Source: Dethiothermospora halolimnae
GTDB taxonomy: Bacteria > Bacillota > Clostridia > Tissierellales > VENL01
Assembly (NCBI RefSeq): GCF_037577855.1
Contig: NZ_JBAKFX010000028.1
Coordinates: 1-50,480 of the forward strand
Direction of reading: 5' to 3'
Length of the DNA: 50,480 nucleotides
Shown here: in pieces, positions 22,876 to 30,957 of the stretch
Layout: each line of letters starts with the position of its first letter
How positions within the stretch are numbered: position 1 is the first letter of the stretch
Made by a program: the position numbers and the translations under genes
Notes under the pieces: model-generated
Told to the model about the DNA's origin: nothing
Seen by the model: the letters and a program-made list of their open reading frames with translations, nothing else
The model's database searches: none

Positions 22876-22904
22876 TTGAAAATATAAAGTGAATGTGGTA
22901 TATT
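22876..22904 (+). promoter_or_regulatory. Promoter of the HTH-TPR regulator gene
   Basis: TTGAAA at 22876-22881, 17-base spacer, TATATT at 22899-22904. Back to back with the peptide-gene promoter. Confidence 0.6.
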
Positions 22905-22956
22905 TAAAGAGTTAAAGTAGTTCAATAAAATTCAAAATTTTATAAGGGGGAGTATT

Positions 22957-24249
22957 ATGGAACAAAATGAATTAACTTTAGGTGAAAAGATAAAAATTGA
23001 ACGAAAAAAAAGGGGGTTTACTCAAAAAGATTTGGCTGGAGACTTTATAACTAGAACAATGTTAAGTAAGATAGAAAATAACTTTGCTAGACCATCTATA
23101 AAGACCATCGAATATATAGCTTCTAAGTTAGATTTACCTGTAACATATTTTTTAGAGAGTATGGTAAACGGAGATATGAATTCTAAGTCAAATATGGAAA
23201 ATGTATTTGAGCATTCTTGTTTTTTAATTAAAAATAAGGAATATGACAAAGCTATAATTTATATTGATGAAATGTTAGAAAATAACGGTCATGAATCGAA
23301 GGATATCTATTATCTAAGATCCATATATAACTTAATTATCTGTTACTTTAAACTTGATAAGATTGAAGAATGTGAGAAAAGAGCATTGTCAATAATACCT
23401 TCACTAAAGGATAAGAAAGACTTCTATTATCTTTCAAAAACATATAAGATAACTGGAAGTTTATATTTTGAAAATAATGAGTATAAGGTGGCAGAAAAAA
23501 ACTTTAGAGAAGGATTAAAGTTTTTAAAGGATTCGTATGTTGATGATATACTTCAAGAACAGGTTTTATATTATAATATAGCTCTTTGTCTATATAAGCA
23601 GAAACGATTTGATGAAGCAATAGATAATTTAGCTATTGTACAAAAGATATCTCATGAGTATGCATGTTATAAAAATCCCCATTATGTTAATATGCTTTTA
23701 GGAAATATAGAAATGGCAAGGGATAATATAACTGCATCAATAAAATATACTTGTAGGGCAATATATTACTTTGAGAATAAAGGGGACAAATATTATACTG
23801 CTTTATGTAATAAAAATTTAGGAATAGGGTATATAATTAGCAAAGATTATGATAAAGCATTTAAGCACTTAAGCCAATCATTAAAATACTTTCAAAGTAA
23901 CGATATAAAAGATTTGAAAAGATTGAATGAAATAAAATTAGATATAGTTCTTGCTTTAAGTAAGAAAGGAGAATATGAAGAAGCATATAGATATATTAAA
24001 GATATAGATATAAACTATTTAAGTGAAAAGTGTAAATGTGACTACTATATTTCCCTAGCCAGATACCACATACACATAAAAGACTTAGACCAAGCTGAAG
24101 ACTATTTAAACAAAGCAAAGGGGCTTACTGATGATAAATATATTTTACAGGACTGGTATACAGTAACAGCAAATCTTTATTCACTAAAAGATGACTATAA
24201 AAAAGCATATGAGTTATCAGAGGAAGCTAGGAAAGTATTAAATTATTGA
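22957..24249 (+). CDS. HTH-TPR transcriptional regulator (RRNPP-like)
   Basis: 430 aa. N-terminal Cro/C1-type helix-turn-helix (residues 7-62): LGEKIKIERKKRGFTQKDLAGDFITRTMLSKIENNFARPSIKTIEYIASKLDLPVTYFLE. The rest is a helical TPR array: DKAIIYIDEMLE, EVAEKNFREGLKFL-like repeats, YYNIALCLYKQKRFDEAIDNL, YYTALCNKNLGIGYIISKDYDKAFKHLSQSL, KKGEYEEAYRYI, and HIKDLDQAEDYLNKAKGL. This layout matches peptide-binding regulators of the PlcR/Rgg/NprR type, which are internal receptors for re-imported secreted peptides. ATG at 22957 after AAGGGGG. The divergent peptide gene is the likely cognate signal. Terminator at 24291. Confidence 0.85.
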   Translation: MEQNELTLGEKIKIERKKRGFTQKDLAGDFITRTMLSKIENNFARPSIKTIEYIASKLDLPVTYFLESMVNGDMNSKSNMENVFEHSCFLIKNKEYDKAIIYIDEMLENNGHESKDIYYLRSIYNLIICYFKLDKIEECEKRALSIIPSLKDKKDFYYLSKTYKITGSLYFENNEYKVAEKNFREGLKFLKDSYVDDILQEQVLYYNIALCLYKQKRFDEAIDNLAIVQKISHEYACYKNPHYVNMLLGNIEMARDNITASIKYTCRAIYYFENKGDKYYTALCNKNLGIGYIISKDYDKAFKHLSQSLKYFQSNDIKDLKRLNEIKLDIVLALSKKGEYEEAYRYIKDIDINYLSEKCKCDYYISLARYHIHIKDLDQAEDYLNKAKGLTDDKYILQDWYTVTANLYSLKDDYKKAYELSEEARKVLNY

Positions 24250-24290
24250 AAAATATTAAGTGTTGTAAAATGAATATATTAATATATAAG

Positions 24291-24338
24291 ATCATGTTTT
24301 ACATAGATAATTAGTTATGGTAAAACATGATTTTTTGA
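24291..24338 (+). terminator. Terminator of the HTH-TPR gene
   Basis: ATCATGTTTTAC paired with GTAAAACATGAT around a 17-base AT-rich loop, then six Ts. Confidence 0.85.
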
Positions 24339-24361
24339 TATAATAAAATAGGGGTGATTTA

Positions 24362-24493
24362 GTGGAGTATAATATAATTGTGGCGGTTATATTTTTAATA
24401 ATATTTATTACCATTCAGTATACCTTAAATAAAATACTGATGGAACTAAAAAATATAAAGCAGATATTAGTACAAATGAAGATTAAAGACTAA
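24362..24493 (+). CDS. Small single-helix membrane protein (43 aa)
   Basis: GTG at 24362 preceded by AGGGGTGA. The product has one membrane helix (about residues 5-20: IIVAVIFLIIFITIQY) followed by a short amphipathic, coiled-coil-like tail (LNKILMELKNIKQILVQMKIKD). Its stop codon is followed directly by the next gene (GTG 24494, or more likely ATG 24509), so the two are almost certainly cotranscribed. No family assigned. Confidence 0.6.
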   Translation: MEYNIIVAVIFLIIFITIQYTLNKILMELKNIKQILVQMKIKD

Positions 24494-24508
24494 GTGGGTG
24501 TATCTATT

Positions 24509-26392
24509 ATGGGGAATCTTAGGTTTTTTTTAAAAGAAATATTTATTAAGTTAAGGGATAATTATGATAATGATTATTTGAATAAAAACTTAATAAATAT
24601 TTTTATTGTACTTGTTTGGAATGCAAATAAAATCACAAAGGAAAAATTGCGGGATATAAACGTAGAAGAAATAGAAAGAAATAAAATATATAATTTTCTA
24701 AAGTCTGATATACCGAATCAAGTGTTAAAAGATGAAATGATAATACCCATTATCTATGAACTTCTTGTTAATGAAAGGGAGAAAAGAAAGAGTTATGGTA
24801 TTTATTATACTCCCCAGTGGTTGACTGAGTATATAGTGGATAGTGTTATAGTAGAGGATATTAAGAATAGGAACGATATATCCAGTCTAAAGATATTAGA
24901 GCCATCCTGTGGATGTGGAGTTTTTATACTGTATATATTTGATGTACTATATGACTGGTACATAAGTAATACTAATTTACATAATGAAGTCATAATAAGA
25001 AAAATAATAGAAGAAAATCTATATGGAGTGGATATAGATAAAGAGGCTTTAAGGGTATGTAGATATTTATTAATGTTTAAATATTCAAAAATTACAGACA
25101 AACCATTAAACTTAAAGTTTAATTTATACAATATGGACTTTTTACAGGATAAAATCCTACAATATAAAGACTTTGACTACATAGTGGGAAATCCCCCTTA
25201 TCTAGAAAATAGAAAGATAAATAAATATTATGATAAAAAAAGTTTAAAACAAAGGTTTACTACTGCTAAGGGAAGGTTTGATATATTTAATCTATTTATC
25301 GAAAGGTCTATAGATATAATAAATGAAAATGGGAAGATAGGGTATATACTGCCGGCAAGTATTTTATCCAATAATAACTTTTCTGATATAAGAAAAATCA
25401 TATTGGAGAGTACAAATATTGATGAAATAATAAATTTAGGAGAGAAAATATTTGACAATGTTAATATGAATATGTCAATTTTGACCATGACTAGGTCTCA
25501 CAGCTCTATAAAGGATCATAATATAAGGTGTAAAGATATTAGTATGAGTAATAATAGAGCGCTTCATATTAAAAAAGATGATTATAAAATTATAAATCAG
25601 AGGTATTATTATAGCTTATTAAAAAATATATTTGATATTTATTCTTCTTCTATAACCTTTAAACTAAGGGATAGAATATTTCATGAAGGTTATACAAAAA
25701 TTAATGATATATGTGAAATAATAGCAGGCATAGCTACAGGAAACATTAGAAATAAACTTCTAAAAACTAATAAAACTAAAAATTCAAAAAGGATTTTAGA
25801 GGGGAAAAATATTAAAAAATATTATTGTAAATGGGACAGTTTGTTTTTTATAGATGATAAATCAATAATAAATAAGGACAATGGAGAATATGCCACATTC
25901 ATGAGGGAAGAATTTATCTACAGTGAGAAGCTATTAATAAGACAAACAGCGGACCGGTTTATATGTGCCTATGATAATAATTATTATTATTTATTAAATA
26001 CATTATATTCCCTTATAATTAGAAGTAAATATAGAAAAAGGATAAATATAAAATATATATTAGGTTTATTGAATTCAAAGTTATATAGTTATCTATATAG
26101 AAGTATGGTTAGGGAGACTAATAAACTATTTCCTCAGGTTAAAATATTTCATATACAAAATAGCCCCGTTATCATTCCAGAAAGCTTTATTGAAAATGAA
26201 GTGGTTAATAGGGTGGATAAAATATTAAAATATAATGAAAACCTATACAATGAAGAAAATTTAAAAAATAGTAACAAATTAGAGGGTAAAATAAAAAAAC
26301 TAATGACTGAAATAGATACTATTACTTATAAAATCTTTAATTTAACCGACAGGGAGATATGTGAAGTGGAAAAGGGAATAGATAATATATAG
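24509..26392 (+). CDS. Solitary N6-adenine DNA methyltransferase (Eco57I/TaqI-like)
   Basis: 627 aa. Shows KSYGIYYTPQWLTEYIV (residues 94-110), then motif I ILEPSCGCGVFIL (129-141) for S-adenosylmethionine, an acidic loop YGVDIDKEALRVCRYLL, and the catalytic NPPY motif in DYIVGNPPYLENR at about 228. These define gamma-class amino-methyltransferases. The C-terminal 230 residues (ICEIIAGIATGNIRNKLL, LLIRQTADRFICAYDN, YILGLLNSKLYSYLYRS) resemble TaqI-type target-recognition domains. No nuclease motif is visible in the short N-terminus and no endonuclease gene lies nearby, so it is probably an orphan methylase with a regulatory or protective role. ATG at 24509 preferred; GTG at 24494 possible. 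Confidence 0.85.
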   Translation: MGNLRFFLKEIFIKLRDNYDNDYLNKNLINIFIVLVWNANKITKEKLRDINVEEIERNKIYNFLKSDIPNQVLKDEMIIPIIYELLVNEREKRKSYGIYYTPQWLTEYIVDSVIVEDIKNRNDISSLKILEPSCGCGVFILYIFDVLYDWYISNTNLHNEVIIRKIIEENLYGVDIDKEALRVCRYLLMFKYSKITDKPLNLKFNLYNMDFLQDKILQYKDFDYIVGNPPYLENRKINKYYDKKSLKQRFTTAKGRFDIFNLFIERSIDIINENGKIGYILPASILSNNNFSDIRKIILESTNIDEIINLGEKIFDNVNMNMSILTMTRSHSSIKDHNIRCKDISMSNNRALHIKKDDYKIINQRYYYSLLKNIFDIYSSSITFKLRDRIFHEGYTKINDICEIIAGIATGNIRNKLLKTNKTKNSKRILEGKNIKKYYCKWDSLFFIDDKSIINKDNGEYATFMREEFIYSEKLLIRQTADRFICAYDNNYYYLLNTLYSLIIRSKYRKRINIKYILGLLNSKLYSYLYRSMVRETNKLFPQVKIFHIQNSPVIIPESFIENEVVNRVDKILKYNENLYNEENLKNSNKLEGKIKKLMTEIDTITYKIFNLTDREICEVEKGIDNI

Positions 26393-26407
26393 GATAGGAT
26401 TTACTAT

Positions 26408-26432
26408 AAAACTGTATTTTGCAGTTTTTAAC
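26408..26432 (+). terminator. Probable terminator of the methyltransferase gene
   Basis: AAAACTG paired with CAGTTTT, short loop, then TTTAA. Confidence 0.55.
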
Positions 26433-26433
26433 A

Positions 26434-26462
26434 TTGACAAAATATAGTGGTTCCAGTAGAAT
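26434..26462 (+). promoter_or_regulatory. Promoter of hpt
   Basis: TTGACA at 26434-26439, 17-base spacer, TAGAAT at 26457-26462. Confidence 0.7.
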
Positions 26463-26519
26463 AGAGTTCAAATTATCGTTTTTCATATAATAATTTAGTA
26501 GACTAAGGAGGATATTAGA

Positions 26520-27047
26520 ATGAACGAAGATAAAAAAAGAAAGATTGTAATATCAGAAGAAGAGATAAAAGCTAAGATAAAAGAACTTGGTAAACAAATA
26601 ACCGAAGATTATGAAGGGAAGAAAATACTTATAGTTTCTCTTTTAAAGGGTAGCTTCATCTTTACTGCAGACTTAGTTAGGGAAATTGGGGTTCCTACAC
26701 AAATAGAGTTTATGACTACTTCAAGCTATGGACACGGAGAAGAGAGCTCAGGAAACGTTAATATAATCAATGACTTAAAGATTGATGTAAAGGATAGGGA
26801 TGTACTTATTGTAGATGATATAATGGATTCTGGACTTACTATGAAGGTAATAATTGATCATATAAAAGAGCATAACCCTAAATCAGTTAAATCATGTGTA
26901 TTCTTAAACAAACCAGAAAGAAGAACAGTTGACATTTCTCCAGATTATGTTGGTGAAACTATAGAAGATTTATTTATAGTGGGATATGGATTAAATTATG
27001 GAGACTATTATAGAAACATACCATATATATTCTCATTTGAGGACTAG
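26520..27047 (+). CDS. hpt: Hypoxanthine phosphoribosyltransferase
   Basis: 175 aa, cytoplasmic purine-salvage enzyme converting hypoxanthine (and guanine) plus PRPP to IMP/GMP. The PRPP-binding motif VLIVDDIMDSGLT is at residues 95-107. LLKGSFIFTADLVR (41-54) and the flexible catalytic loop EFMTTSSYGHGEESSGNV (63-80) are standard. The end, YGLNYGDYYRNIPYIFSFED, is diagnostic of HPRT. ATG at 26520 with AAGGAGG about 7 bases before it. Transcribed alone from the promoter at 26434. Confidence 0.97.
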   Translation: MNEDKKRKIVISEEEIKAKIKELGKQITEDYEGKKILIVSLLKGSFIFTADLVREIGVPTQIEFMTTSSYGHGEESSGNVNIINDLKIDVKDRDVLIVDDIMDSGLTMKVIIDHIKEHNPKSVKSCVFLNKPERRTVDISPDYVGETIEDLFIVGYGLNYGDYYRNIPYIFSFED

Positions 27048-27077
27048 AACATAGGTGAAAAATAATACTTATTCTAT

Positions 27078-27186
27078 GTAGGGACTCAATATATTGAGTC
27101 CCTACGATTAGTTCTTTTACCAAATCTCTGCTCTCTGCCCTTTGCACCCTGCACTGAATAAAGAAGCGCCAAAGGCGCCTTTATTC
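27078..27186. repeat. Composite repeat element with two hairpins
   Basis: A perfect 14-bp palindrome (GTAGGGACTCAATA and complement, 27078-27105), a pyrimidine-rich stretch (CTCTGCCCTTTGCACCCTGCAC), then a second hairpin (GAATAAAGAAGCGCC-AAA-GGCGCCTTTATTC, 27156-27186). The same order recurs at 35508-35615. The second hairpin overlaps the dapH stop and likely terminates both hpt and the dap operon. Confidence 0.75.
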
Positions 27187-27925
27187 ACTCCCTTAGTTCA
27201 TTCAATATTTTCACTTTATCAATAGTTTTTGCATCCTTTTTCTTTATAACCTTGGCTGGAATTCCTGCCACAACGGAGTTTTCAGGGACATCTTTAGTGA
27301 CTATAGATCCAGCAGCCACCACCGCTCCTTTTTTTACCCTTACCCCTTCCAATAAGACAGCATTTGCCCCTATAAGAACATTGTCTTCAATAATAACAGG
27401 AGTCTTACTTGGAGGTTCTAAGACTCCAGCTACCACAGCTCCAGCGCCCACATGGCAGTTTTCTCCGATTATGGCCCTAGCACCTATTACAGCATTCATA
27501 TCTACCATAGTATTTTTTCCTATATTTGAGCCTATATTAATAACTGCTCCCATCATTATAACTGCATTTTTGCCTATAGATACTTTATCCCTTATTATGG
27601 AGCCAGGCTCTATCCGTGCTTCTATATTTTCAATATTAAGTAATGGTATGGCAGAATTTTTTCTATCTATTTCAATATCATAGTAGTCTATATAGGAGCT
27701 ATATTCCTTTAAAACATAGTTTATATCTTTATATTCCCCTATAATAATTCTAAAGTCATAAAAGCCGTAGGACTTAAGATTATCTATCTTGATATTTTCA
27801 AAATCTCCTTTAACATATAATTTCACAGGGGTAGACTTATTGGAGTTTTTTATAAAATTAGCTAGTTTATATGGGTCTGAAAGTTCTATATTGTTATAGT
27901 TGTTATTGTTTATATCATTATTCAT
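27185..27925 (-). CDS. dapH: Tetrahydrodipicolinate N-acetyltransferase
   Basis: 246 aa. Acetylates L-2,3,4,5-tetrahydrodipicolinate from acetyl-CoA in the acetylase branch of DAP/lysine synthesis. After a roughly 90-residue N-terminal domain comes a left-handed beta-helix of hexapeptide repeats (IEARIEPGSIIRDKVSIGKNAVIMMGAVINIGSNIGKNTMVDMNAVIGARAIIGENCHVGAGAVVAGVLEPPSKTPVIIEDNVLIGANAVLLEGVRV), then GIPAKVIKK. The EPPSKTPV loop is characteristic of DapH. Last gene of the asd-dapA-dapB-dapH operon, 106 bases after dapB with a small hairpin between, so it may have its own control. Confidence 0.95.
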   Translation of the reverse strand: MNNDINNNNYNNIELSDPYKLANFIKNSNKSTPVKLYVKGDFENIKIDNLKSYGFYDFRIIIGEYKDINYVLKEYSSYIDYYDIEIDRKNSAIPLLNIENIEARIEPGSIIRDKVSIGKNAVIMMGAVINIGSNIGKNTMVDMNAVIGARAIIGENCHVGAGAVVAGVLEPPSKTPVIIEDNVLIGANAVLLEGVRVKKGAVVAAGSIVTKDVPENSVVAGIPAKVIKKKDAKTIDKVKILNELRE

Positions 27926-28031
27926 TAGTTTCCTTCAGCCCTTTCTTTTCTTAGATAGTGGAAAACTATAGTTTCAAACTATCTAAATTTTATTATATTT
28001 AGTAGTTGGAGCTTAGTAATTCACCAACTGA

Positions 28032-28790
28032 TTAAACCTTTATGATATCATTCATATTAAACAGACCGTTATTTTTATTTTGAATAAATTTTGCTGCTTT
28101 TATTGAGCCTATTGCAAAAATACTTTTTGAAGCTGCGCTGTGTTTGATTTCTAGAATTTCATCGGGACCAGCATAGATGACAGAATGCTCTCCGACGATA
28201 GTTCCACCTCTTATTGAATGTATTCCAATTTCATTTTTTCGTCTTAAATCTTTTTTGCTGTATCGGCCAAATACATATTCTTTTTCATTACTTAATTCTT
28301 TATTTATTTCCTTTGCAATCATATATGCAGTCCCACTGGGGGAATCTAATTTTTTATTGTGATGCTTTTCTAATATTTCTATATCAAAATTATCCCGTAA
28401 TACTGCAGCGGACTTTTTAACCAGATTTAATAATAAATTTATCCCCAATGACATGTTTGCTGAATAGAAAACAGGTATTTTTTTTGATGCTGTTTCAATA
28501 TCATTCATATCATGGGCAGACAAACCTGTTGTGGCAATAACCAATGGGATATTTTTCTCCATACCATAATCCAAAAGCCCTGGTAAAAAATAAGGGTTTG
28601 AGAAGTCGATTATAACATCTGCTTCTTTTTTAAACTTAAATATATCATTGTAAATAGGAAAATCATTGTCAAATTTATTCGGGGATTTATCTATACCTGC
28701 TATTATATCCATTTCATCATCTTTTTTTAGTTCTTTGGCTAAAACTTGCCCCATAGCTCCATTACAACCATTGATTATGGTTTTAATCAT
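28032..28790 (-). CDS. dapB: 4-Hydroxy-tetrahydrodipicolinate reductase
   Basis: 252 aa. NAD(P)H-dependent step after DapA. Nucleotide-binding loop INGCNGAMGQ at residues 6-15; IATTGLS; and the substrate/catalytic motif EILEKHHNKKLDSPSGTA, which matches the DapB E(x)HHxxKxDxPSGTA signature. IRGGTIVGEHSVIYAG is also typical. The ATG at 28790 is preceded by AGAGGAGG; the frame extends 14 codons upstream, but those contain that ribosome site. The start lies 13 bases after the dapA stop, so the two are cotranscribed. Confidence 0.97.
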   Translation of the reverse strand: MIKTIINGCNGAMGQVLAKELKKDDEMDIIAGIDKSPNKFDNDFPIYNDIFKFKKEADVIIDFSNPYFLPGLLDYGMEKNIPLVIATTGLSAHDMNDIETASKKIPVFYSANMSLGINLLLNLVKKSAAVLRDNFDIEILEKHHNKKLDSPSGTAYMIAKEINKELSNEKEYVFGRYSKKDLRRKNEIGIHSIRGGTIVGEHSVIYAGPDEILEIKHSAASKSIFAIGSIKAAKFIQNKNNGLFNMNDIIKV

Positions 28791-28803
28791 TTTATTACCT
28801 CCT

Positions 28804-29682
28804 CTATAATAATCCGTATTCTTTAAGTTCATACTTTAATATTTCTAAGTTGGAATATACCATATCGGTTAATGGTAATCGTAAATTACCTACATCGATT
28901 CCCAATAAATTCATTGCAGTTTTTATAGGAATTGGGTTTGTTTCTATAAATAAAGCTTTTATTAGTCCTAGCATATTTAGCTGAATCTCCCTAGCCTTTT
29001 CTATATCATTATTAAGAAAAGCCATAGTCATATCATGGGTATCCTTAGGAGTTATATTAGCAACAACAGATATAACACCCTTACCACCTAGGGACATAAG
29101 GGGTACAACCATATCATCATTACCGGAATATATGGAAAAGTCTTTAGGACATATTCTAGCTATTTCAGCCACTTGACTAATGTCGCCACTGGCTTCTTTA
29201 ACAGCTATTATATTTTTATGCTTAGATAATTTTTCAAGGGTTTTGGGTAGCACATTCACTCCGGTCCTACCGGGAACATTATAAACTATTATGGGGATAT
29301 TTACATTATCAGCAATGGCAGTATAATGGGCCACTAAACCTTTTTGAGTAGTTTTATTATAATAAGGTGTTACTACTAAAAGTCCATCGGCACCTATTTC
29401 TTCGGCATATTTACTCATTTCAATTGCATGATTAGTGTTGTTGCTACCTGTACCTGCTATTACTGGTATTCTACCGTCAGTTGCTTCAACAGCAAACCTA
29501 ATAGCTTCTTTTTGCTCATTCTCTGTCATGGTGGAAGCCTCACCAGTGGTTCCACATATTATTAAAGCATCTGTACCTTCAGCTATATGCCAATCAATAA
29601 GTTCACCTAATTTATCAAAATCTATTCCATCCTCTTTGTAAGGAGTCACTATAGCAACTCCAGAGCCTTTAAATAGTGTCAT
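28804..29682 (-). CDS. dapA: 4-Hydroxy-tetrahydrodipicolinate synthase
   Basis: 292 aa. Schiff-base aldolase condensing pyruvate with aspartate semialdehyde, the first committed step to DAP, lysine and spore dipicolinate. GTTGEAS at residues 44-50 (proton relay threonines), Tyr134 in YNVPGRTG, and catalytic Lys162 in AVKEASGD are all present. Length is standard. Ribosome site TAGGAGG, 6 bases before the ATG. Lies between asd and dapB in the minus-strand operon, and appears controlled with them. Confidence 0.98.
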   Translation of the reverse strand: MTLFKGSGVAIVTPYKEDGIDFDKLGELIDWHIAEGTDALIICGTTGEASTMTENEQKEAIRFAVEATDGRIPVIAGTGSNNTNHAIEMSKYAEEIGADGLLVVTPYYNKTTQKGLVAHYTAIADNVNIPIIVYNVPGRTGVNVLPKTLEKLSKHKNIIAVKEASGDISQVAEIARICPKDFSIYSGNDDMVVPLMSLGGKGVISVVANITPKDTHDMTMAFLNNDIEKAREIQLNMLGLIKALFIETNPIPIKTAMNLLGIDVGNLRLPLTDMVYSNLEILKYELKEYGLL

Positions 29683-29758
29683 AATAAACCTCCTAATTTT
29701 TTATTATATTATTCAAGCATAGGAACACTGTGGATATGGTATTTTATACATGCTAAGT

Positions 29759-30754
29759 TTAGATATAATCATTAATAAGGAGTTCTGCAATCTGTACAGT
29801 ATTAGTTGCAGCTCCTTTTCTAATATTATCTGCTACTATCCATAAATTAAGGCCGTTTTTTATACTATTATCTCTTCTTATTCTCCCTACATATACATCA
29901 TCTGTCCCTTCGCTGCTTAATGGGGTGGGATAGATGTTATGGGATATATCATCTTGAACAATGATACCCTTAGCATCTTTAAAACTACTATATATTTCTG
30001 TTAAGTCAAAACTTTTATCAAACTCTAGATTGACAGAAACACTGTGACCGTATTTTACAGGTATCCTTACGCATGTTGATGTTATTTTTAAGTCATTATC
30101 ATGTAGAATCTTTCTAGTTTCATTTATCATTTTCATCTCTTCTCTTGTATAGTCATTGTCCATAAAAATATCTATATGGGGAAGACAATTAAAAGCTATT
30201 GGATGGGGATATTTTTTTGGACGTAATGAGTTTAGCCCATTTTCAAGATCTTTAATTCCACCTATGCCTGAGCCGGAAACTGCTTGATAGGTAGAGAAAA
30301 TAACCCGTTTTATTTTAAATTTATCATGAAGTGGTTTAAGAGGAACAACACATTGTATAGTAGAGCAATTTGGATTTGCTATTATTCCATTATGATATTT
30401 TACATCCTCTGGGTTCACCTCTGGTATAACTAATGGAACATCCTTATCCATTCTCCAGGCACTACTATTGTCAACTACTATAACCCCTTTTTCACTAGCT
30501 ATTGGTGCAAACTTCTTACTTACTTTGCCGCCGGCTGAGAATAGAGCTATATCGATATCATTATCGAAGGAATCTTCTTTTAGTTCATCAACTATGTATT
30601 CTCTTTCGTTAAATATAATTTTTTCTCCCTTAGACTTGGCAGATGCAAATAAGAATAATTTGTTTACAGGAAAGTGGCGCTCTTCTAATACCTTTAAAAA
30701 TGTTCTACCTACCATACCTGTTGCTCCTACTATGGCTAAATTTACTTTTGACAT
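29759..30754 (-). CDS. asd: Aspartate-semialdehyde dehydrogenase
   Basis: 331 aa. NADPH-dependent reduction of beta-aspartyl phosphate to aspartate semialdehyde. NADP loop GATGMVG at residues 10-16, catalytic Cys130 in NPNCST, YQAVSGSG, and the DNSSAWR and GRIRRD segments are typical of Asd. First gene of the asd-dapA-dapB-dapH operon; no aspartokinase gene is in the window. ATG preceded by AAGGGGG. The 203-base upstream region is AT-rich and shows no lysine riboswitch. Confidence 0.97.
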   Translation of the reverse strand: MSKVNLAIVGATGMVGRTFLKVLEERHFPVNKLFLFASAKSKGEKIIFNEREYIVDELKEDSFDNDIDIALFSAGGKVSKKFAPIASEKGVIVVDNSSAWRMDKDVPLVIPEVNPEDVKYHNGIIANPNCSTIQCVVPLKPLHDKFKIKRVIFSTYQAVSGSGIGGIKDLENGLNSLRPKKYPHPIAFNCLPHIDIFMDNDYTREEMKMINETRKILHDNDLKITSTCVRIPVKYGHSVSVNLEFDKSFDLTEIYSSFKDAKGIIVQDDISHNIYPTPLSSEGTDDVYVGRIRRDNSIKNGLNLWIVADNIRKGAATNTVQIAELLINDYI

Positions 30755-30957
30755 AAAAATCCCCCTTAAAAATTTCTGTTATTAATATATATATTAATTA
30801 GTTTATTAAAAAATACAGTTAATAGTGTGTATAATAACATATTATTTTATAACATATTAAATGGGATAGAAAATATAATATTTATATATTATTTTAGAAA
30901 AAGGATTTCATTAGTGGAAGATAGAATTAAAATATATTATGAAGGGAGGAATACTTT

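Noticed and set aside
24509..26392. Complete restriction-modification system
   Set aside because: No endonuclease gene or visible nuclease motif in or beside the methyltransferase.
30755..30957. Lysine riboswitch upstream of asd
   Set aside because: The region is short, AT-rich and lacks the conserved L-box segments and a terminator stem.
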